Shown here: positions 52,001-55,986 of the stretch, in pieces
Position numbering within the stretch: the stretch's first letter is position 1
Layout of the letters: the number at the start of each line of letters is the position of its first letter
Assembly: GCA_018971775.1 (NCBI GenBank)
Contig: JAGXAB010000041.1
Coordinates: 1 to 55,986, forward strand
From: Cyanobacteria bacterium REEB67
GTDB lineage: Bacteria; Cyanobacteriota; Vampirovibrionia; Obscuribacterales; Obscuribacteraceae
Direction of reading: 5' to 3'
DNA: 55,986 nucleotides
Notes under the pieces: model-generated
The model's input: the letters and a program-made list of their open reading frames with translations, nothing else
The model's database searches: none
Told to the model about the DNA's origin: nothing
Made by a program: the position numbers and the translations under genes

Positions 52001-55000
52001 CAACGACCTGAACACAATCCAGTCCTCCTCTTCGATCAACCTGGGGGCGCATGGGGGAAATCTCTCCTTCATTGCCAATAGCAATGGACTCAGTGCAAAC
52101 GGGTCAACGGTCCTGGTCGACGGTACCCATATCAATGGTTTGTCCACGAACCTATTCCAGATAACGAGCAGCAGTACAGATTCCATGCTTTTGCAGGGTG
52201 CCACTACAAATGGTATCAAGGGTACAACCGCCACTGCGTTGAGTGGCGGCAACCTTGTGTTCGAAAACCTGGTAGGCCCGCTGGTGACTAAAGGCGCAGT
52301 TCTTGCCGGAGCAAGCTTAAAGCTTGATTCAGGCACCAGCATCGACGCTACCGGTAACATCGGTTTTACGGTCTTTGCATCACCGACTCCCACCGGATTC
52401 GTCGGCGGTAACCTTCAGATCATCACTCCCATCCTTACAGTCGCGGCTGCTGGTCTGGCCCTTAAGGCGGACGGAGGTTCGCTATCAGGCGGATCAATCA
52501 CAGTCACTACTACCACAAACCCGATAGTCGTGGGGCTCACTAAAAACGCCGGCGGTACCACTGCCAATGCCGTGTCATTCGATGTTGGCATCATGCAACA
52601 GGGCGTGACAAATCCCAATTTCGTGGCCGGTACAATCACGATCAATAGCCCTGGCGCCATCAATGCCAATGGTAACGGCATCATCCTCAACGATCATCCA
52701 GGTACCATCCCGGACGGCATAGGCGGCGTCGTCAATCTGAATGGGGGCATTGGCGGCAATATCACGCTGAACGGTGCTTCCTCCCTGATTGGTGCCAGCT
52801 TCAGTACGATCAACTTCAACTCTCAATCCACCGGTGTATTTAATCTGGCAAATGCCGCTGCAGGTGGCAACGGCATAGTCGGCACCAGCGCACTAACAGC
52901 CGGCACGATTAACGTAAACAACACAACGGCTGGTATCAATGCGACCGGTGAAAATTTCATCGTTCACAACCTGACTCTGACAGCTCCTTCAGTGACTTTC
53001 GGGTCGCACGAAGTAATCACCCTTACCCCCGACGGTTTGATTGTCGGCACAACCGGACCAGTCGCGCCGCCAAATCCCAGTGGTAATGGCGGTATCTTCA
53101 CCGTTACAACACCTTCGCTCATCTTCGCGCCCGGCGTTGGCAACGGCATAACAATCAATGCTCCCGGCGCAGGCGATGCCACGCCTGCCAGCAGCACTAC
53201 TGCTAGTAGCACCGGCGGCACGATCAATATCAACTACACCGGTACGACCCCGCTCAAGATCAATTCATCGACGTTTGCCTTACTCAATGTCAGCAATCAG
53301 ATTGCTCCTGCATTGCCAACACCACCAGGTAATCTCGAAACTGGCGGAATAATCAACATCAATAGCGCAACAGCTAACGTCATAATCACTGCCTCTTCGA
53401 CCGTGGTGCCACTAGCCGGTGGTACGCAGTTTGTGTACGGCAATCCAGCCGATCCGACCTACGGCTATACAGGCGGCTCGCTGACCGTAACGGCACCGAA
53501 TATTTCGTTCACCAATATCGCCGCTCTCTCGATGCCCAGCCAGAACAATTCGAATAATCAAATTGCTCCTGGTCTCGGTATCGCTGCAATTACATTCAAT
53601 ACAAATAGTGCGACAGCTTTTACTGTCGGTGGTGCAACCGGTACAGTCGTGAACGGCATTACCGATGCAAGCCCGACCCTGGTGGCGACCGCACTCACTA
53701 TTCAAAACAGCTTCACACCAAACAGTAAGGGTGTTGGAGGCGGCATCGATATGACCAATGGTCAAGGTATCAATGTCAATGCTCTCACCCTCACCACTCC
53801 TGGCACCGTCACATTTGCAGCAGGCGGTACCTACACGGCCCACCAGGCAGTCAACACAAATACGGCTCCGACTGATGGCGGCATTGGCGGTTCTATCACG
53901 GTAACCGCCGGCACAGTCGCGCTCAGCGGCACCAGTGTCAATCCGACCAGCTTCGTTGCAGAAGGTAATACCCCAACAGCCACTGGTGGCAAGATCAACT
54001 TTGCGATCAGCGGCACCAACCCTCTCAATATTGGTACCGCGTCAGGCGATCTTGCCTTTGACGTGAAAAACAACAATGGCGCAGCCGGTGCCACAGCGGG
54101 CTCGGTCTCGATTAAGAATGGCGGCAATATCAATGCTGATTTGGCGGGCTTCACCTATGGCCCCAGCCAACCGACTGGTTCTGGATCATTGACCTTAACC
54201 GGGGCAAATTTGCTGATAACGAATGCCAATGCGCTCAACGCCAGCAATTTAACTTCAATCGCACTGACCAGTCAATCCGCTTCTGATTTTGTCTTCGGCG
54301 GAGCTACGGTCAATGGTTTCGCCGATGCTGGCGCAACTACTCTCAGCGCTCTCGGCGTCACCATTAACGCCAATACAGCAGGCACATTGACCGGTGGTAT
54401 TGCTACCACAGGCTCAAGTGCGACAGCTCTGACTACAGTTTCGGCAGAAAATATAACTCTTGCCACGCTCAATACCATTACTCTGGGATCAGGCGTCGGT
54501 CTGACAGCGGTCACAGCTCCTTCGACTGGAGCCGGCGGCACTATCACCCTAACCGCCGGAGGCTACGCCTTGAGTGGTGCTACAGCGGCGACTCTGAGCG
54601 CAGTCGGCACTGGAGCTGGTGGCGGCGGCACGATTACCGTTACAGACAAAGGCACGGTCGCCCTCAACCTCAACAATACCAATGGTATCGCTTTCAATGT
54701 ATCCGGCGGAGCATCTGCCGGAACGGTAACCGTGACAAGCGCCGGCGATTTGAACGTCAATGGCAATGCCTTTACCTTCGGTCCTGACCCAGCAGCGCCG
54801 AGCAATGCCGGTTCTGGCTCCTTGGCGCTGAATGGCGCTAACGTGCTTCTCACCAACGTTGCCGCTCTCAGCACCAATCCGCTGTCCTCTCTGACAATCA
54901 GTTCTTTGAGCAATACCGACTTCGCATTTAGCGGCGCAACTCGCAATGGTATAGCCGACGTCGGCGCTACGTTGACAGCGGCCTCCTTCACATTGAACGA

Positions 55001-55986
55001 CAATATCTCAGGTTCGATGTATGGTGGCATCAACGCTACCGCTCTGACCGACGGCAATTTCACCCTTAACGCCACAAACATCACGCTGGCGACGCAGAAC
55101 ACACTGACCTTCTCCTTCGGCGGCACTGCCATTACTGCGGTGCCGACACTGCCTGGCGGCGCTGGCGGCAAGATTGTTTTGACGACTGGAGCTCTCGCTT
55201 ACACCGGAGTGCCCGGAACTGTCACCTTGCAAGCCGCAGGCACAGGAACAGGCGCTGGCGGATCCGTCACCGTCACCGATGCAGGCACTGCTGACCTGAC
55301 AATCGGTACAGGCGGATTGACCATAAATGTCTCCAATTCCGGCACTTCGCAGGGCGGCATCGTTAGTGTAACCAATGGTGGTGCTATCCAGGCGAACGGC
55401 GGAGCGATTACATTCGGCGGAGGCTTCTTGCCTGGCGCTGGTGCATCTCTCACACTAAACGCCAACGGCATACTTGCTCTGCAAAACGCCGCCAATGTTG
55501 ATCTGGCAAATCAAACCATATTCAACCTCTCCAGCGATAGCGCTCAGGCATTTGTGCTTGGTGGCGCCGCTGCCGGTGCAAACGGCATCACCGACAACGG
55601 CCTCGATTTACAGGGCACGACTTTTGCTATCGCAAACCAGGGCGGAGCGATACAGCTTGGCAGCGCGACAGGCATCAACAGCGGCACGACGATGACGCTG
55701 GCGGCCGCCACTGACATCGGCTCGTCCCTGACGCCTATTGTCATGGACGGCGCCGTCGACAACAAAGCCGTGACGATCACGGCGGGCGGCGGAGCGACTC
55801 TCAAGGTGACAGATACAGGCCACACCTCATTCCTTAATGGCACAATCATGGGGTCATTGAATATTGCTTCGACAGCAGCGGCTGGTCCTCTCGATATCGG
55901 TTTTGCTTCAGGCGCACCGGGCAGCATCAGTGCCAGGGACGTTACGATAAACTTCGCCAATACCAGCACCGGCATTGCCAACGTTG
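46041..55986 (+). CDS. Giant beta-helical adhesin (3' end outside window)
   Basis: One plus-strand frame runs from ATG 46041 to the right edge with no stop seen, at least 3,315 codons. The frame is closed upstream by a TGA at 45990, and no ATG, GTG or TTG intervenes, so ATG 46041 is the first start; ATG 46056 and 46065 are alternatives, and none has a good ribosome site. After a short N-terminus a hydrophobic segment (AVSLSIGVAFGLPLTSVAAM) looks like a long signal peptide. The rest is almost wholly Gly, Ala, Ser, Thr, Asn, Val and Leu, with Cys absent in what I read. Short strand units such as GNVNINTAAL and GGNIFSG-type turns are typical of filamentous-haemagglutinin-like right-handed beta-helices. 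No TPS-type NPNGI motif is visible. Export and surface attachment or biofilm function are inferred. Confidence 0.88.
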   Translation, partial: MVNKNMANMLETSGTSYSPAQRAVSLSIGVAFGLPLTSVAAMANGSAMPMPTTNHWVGHSAPAGTGQVSTANTTALHSNLATSTTLVHTTVAPSLNHNHLTGLTQSLLSNGVLNLSSAKLSFLAGNLANFQSLTIDVGGHAKSIDLNTKLTAAEVVAAEQVLSGAGQTIKIAASGAADGGKVLLNNNLLTAINNSIGAPLNSLTVARGVQVVDNLSSLTLSGSLTNYGSILTASGTSGAADTISAGTVLNSRSASIGSYGGGSSLFGADLNLTASSSITNNGSISSAGVLNISAPALYNVSAAGANASILAGGNVNINTAALTNSGTIASTNANVNVASTGALSVNGAGGTMQALNGNVNFTANNADINVLNGNVYSQQVNLLAGSGNINAAMDNVTGVVNATGNDVHIAGNTATLNLGTIVAAGDPLLVNSGGDVNVGSLTAAGGQPYTIVASGNIFSGAGSKAIDTSGAVGGQVNLIAGATVTGGGGSNAVVTKASTTGGLIDLTGTNIDGSGSTVATAINSSATGAGSAGGNVQLIAYAGKNVGSGSVFTSTIDSSSATGAAGNVTIIAGAKTGNAITTGAITSTSGISTGGLVTADTSTPLITVTTKGTTGVVFDPTGAQITNVFAATKTPNAASLVLGNVNAAGGLNISTGASATVANTTSALNLGTIAVGKTGTLTASDTAGDITVNGVLTGGTSTLTTTGIHAINTSGSGSINTATLNLNSGTFTDGVHTNVSNLVVNSSGNVFDTQAALTLAVSGTVGGGATLNVTSGGQINVGNVSVKDGSLGLVTTSTDKGGVAFLAPVQTGTSGAVTVDNTGKGVISEAKGVIVAADIIILTTTTNVGTKAAPFLTNTGTNLTVNNTGAKATTYISDSSFGNVNFDGNIASPTAGGTLFLTSSANQLVVNSANYNTIAITETSTAASASGVVFTGANNIGSGAGTVTVNSASGMSMIAPGSFIKGTSVALSTTGLGANIGTSAGNPIYVSTANITANAPQGNVFLSDNLATTVNGSASLLGTFSINDNGSADAKTGNSLTVGKSVTGGNIVLSTSKPASGAAGNILVTGSVGTSATNSVAINSIKGLTTKGTILGANVNLSSLGGPVAIGGKVGDAATILGIASADPAGITVTSVLTGHNITLTATGGPITTKAAINGTGANSSITLNGTSTTPTGNAVVVGAAITGATINLGYANSKTGEGNIAINSTVGNTSTTSVNINAAGGGGNGSITGIGLISGTSVDLTATNSIGTSKAPVNIAAGVLSANQTSTATGDGAYITQKGNIRLGNSIDNNLVVKATGTFDVVGTVAAPNLNLSSTGAFTIDGTVENTTGSKPTTGTMTITSGGNFTISKGALLTTTTGSSAVNVNVTGVTTIDGTTKVDTLNLNSKGGFNLTTNGLLNDITDNIVTTGPVTMAGTVGTADRPDNFGLNTTGVVTLAPGLTYTGGANVVGSQIINYIDLVGNGNVTLKATGSGNAFINYGNITGIDITITTTNAAGAIFNAPGATIIATQKALQVSAPTINLNTYKVDNEGTIQAIGLVEQFQGALNITSPGALTITGPTGSFGMNYFSAVNLKAGGNITVGGVVNGATVNPFSNFDAAHELGTFTVTTPGLFTSPMTGVSVVTNTTGSFGGNIAITASNVVYNGAGTAPVFAISATGAGPTISSGKAPVTLDITGSQGLSIGGATGRYTVNVEGYGNSSLSTFATPGALLIDTSSGFNVNYTSLALTGNSRVLITGNLDEGSSPSTSISITTLASSPFLIGGATTMGQILTTLGQGISAGVVTINAPGSVTVGTTTLGAVVNGTTSVNLNTTALTVNGHSDIAGLALNVTLPSTATAGNLTYTNLNSSPGGLPGYVSASAINLTDNVGTIVLSSGNASTTLSVGTNPNGVAVSGTQTAGGSFNINAQAIKYSGGLHFNATGGIDGGSVVINLSGVPGATSNPTTTIGNAAGQISANVADQDGAVEPNGAGTFRLSTFGNIIVNDLNTIQSSSSINLGAHGGNLSFIANSNGLSANGSTVLVDGTHINGLSTNLFQITSSSTDSMLLQGATTNGIKGTTATALSGGNLVFENLVGPLVTKGAVLAGASLKLDSGTSIDATGNIGFTVFASPTPTGFVGGNLQIITPILTVAAAGLALKADGGSLSGGSITVTTTTNPIVVGLTKNAGGTTANAVSFDVGIMQQGVTNPNFVAGTITINSPGAINANGNGIILNDHPGTIPDGIGGVVNLNGGIGGNITLNGASSLIGASFSTINFNSQSTGVFNLANAAAGGNGIVGTSALTAGTINVNNTTAGINATGENFIVHNLTLTAPSVTFGSHEVITLTPDGLIVGTTGPVAPPNPSGNGGIFTVTTPSLIFAPGVGNGITINAPGAGDATPASSTTASSTGGTININYTGTTPLKINSSTFALLNVSNQIAPALPTPPGNLETGGIININSATANVIITASSTVVPLAGGTQFVYGNPADPTYGYTGGSLTVTAPNISFTNIAALSMPSQNNSNNQIAPGLGIAAITFNTNSATAFTVGGATGTVVNGITDASPTLVATALTIQNSFTPNSKGVGGGIDMTNGQGINVNALTLTTPGTVTFAAGGTYTAHQAVNTNTAPTDGGIGGSITVTAGTVALSGTSVNPTSFVAEGNTPTATGGKINFAISGTNPLNIGTASGDLAFDVKNNNGAAGATAGSVSIKNGGNINADLAGFTYGPSQPTGSGSLTLTGANLLITNANALNASNLTSIALTSQSASDFVFGGATVNGFADAGATTLSALGVTINANTAGTLTGGIATTGSSATALTTVSAENITLATLNTITLGSGVGLTAVTAPSTGAGGTITLTAGGYALSGATAATLSAVGTGAGGGGTITVTDKGTVALNLNNTNGIAFNVSGGASAGTVTVTSAGDLNVNGNAFTFGPDPAAPSNAGSGSLALNGANVLLTNVAALSTNPLSSLTISSLSNTDFAFSGATRNGIADVGATLTAASFTLNDNISGSMYGGINATALTDGNFTLNATNITLATQNTLTFSFGGTAITAVPTLPGGAGGKIVLTTGALAYTGVPGTVTLQAAGTGTGAGGSVTVTDAGTADLTIGTGGLTINVSNSGTSQGGIVSVTNGGAIQANGGAITFGGGFLPGAGASLTLNANGILALQNAANVDLANQTIFNLSSDSAQAFVLGGAAAGANGITDNGLDLQGTTFAIANQGGAIQLGSATGINSGTTMTLAAATDIGSSLTPIVMDGAVDNKAVTITAGGGATLKVTDTGHTSFLNGTIMGSLNIASTAAAGPLDIGFASGAPGSISARDVTINFANTSTGIANV
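53610..55601 (+). repeat. Long degenerate tandem repeats in the adhesin (about 210-220 residues each)
   Basis: Four anchors of the form x-x-x-F-x-(F/V/L)-G/S-G-A-T/A...NGxxDxG occur in frame at 53610, 54279, 54915 and 55542, spaced 669, 636 and 627 bases. Between anchors the order of motifs is conserved: ...GGI..., NITLAT-NT, GAGG-I-LT, GTGAG-GG-TVTD-GT, SAG-VTVT, TFG, then GSL-LN-AN-LL-N. Units diverge considerably at DNA level. A weaker earlier copy may start near 52818. Confidence 0.65.

Noticed and set aside
1..55986. Mobile elements, CRISPR arrays, tRNA or rRNA genes
   Set aside because: I looked for transposase and integrase motifs, regularly spaced repeats and tRNA-like segments and found none I could support by reading alone.

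Overview
This 55,986-base window is a chromosomal segment of a free-living bacterium. I see no phage, plasmid or IS genes, no rRNA or tRNA, and no CRISPR array. Several things suggest a diderm (Gram-negative-type) envelope: a LolA-like periplasmic protein, secreted TPR and SAF proteins, a surface-polysaccharide locus and a giant beta-helical adhesin. An oxygen-dependent-type protoporphyrinogen oxidase next to hemE, and several Fe/2-oxoglutarate dioxygenases, point to an aerobic or facultative lifestyle. Bacillithiol replaces or supplements glutathione. TTG starts behind good Shine-Dalgarno sites are frequent. My best taxonomic guess is an uncultured lineage near Cyanobacteria/Vampirovibrionia (Obscuribacterales-like), but this rests on general character and is weak.

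Layout. (1) 1-4.95 kb, minus strand: two paralogous GT-C-like membrane proteins (the first runs off the left edge), a secreted TPR protein with two decayed retropepsin-like domains, and a small anchored protein. (2) 5.0-8.7 kb, minus: three tandem paralogous polytopic membrane proteins with invariant histidines and TTG starts. (3) 8.8-16.6 kb, minus: a compact seven-gene cluster of three SDR enzymes, an Mpo1/DUF962-like membrane protein, a GH3-type amido synthetase, an enolase-superfamily enzyme and an alpha/beta hydrolase with a Cys nucleophile. It looks like an undescribed small-molecule or lipid pathway. (4) 16.8-19.9 kb, plus: a heme-oxygenase-fold-like protein, a LolA-like protein, an ICMT-like methyltransferase and a secreted SRPBCC protein. 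(5) 19.9-25.4 kb: Ppx/GppA-HD phosphatase, hemY-type oxidase and hemE (minus), and a thioredoxin-reductase-like flavoprotein (plus). (6) 25.4-36.7 kb, minus: a secreted SAF-repeat protein, DAHP synthase, then a tightly coupled operon reading DUF2911, secreted PIG-L, a 49-residue membrane peptide, sodium/solute symporter, a half-length BshC-like protein, bshB, bshA, pta. (7) 36.9-45.2 kb: a TetR regulator, a GT-B-like protein with a polyserine tract, and a polysaccharide-modification operon hisH2-hisF2-wbpG-like, PhyH, methyltransferase, facing a second PhyH. (8) 46.0 kb to the right edge: one uninterrupted reading frame of at least 3,315 codons encoding a giant repetitive beta-helix adhesin.

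How the genes work together. The strongest functional unit is the bacillithiol operon, where overlapping stops and starts tie biosynthesis genes to a transporter and a secreted deacetylase. The second is the amidino-sugar module. The GH3 cluster and the membrane trio are the best candidates for undescribed biology.
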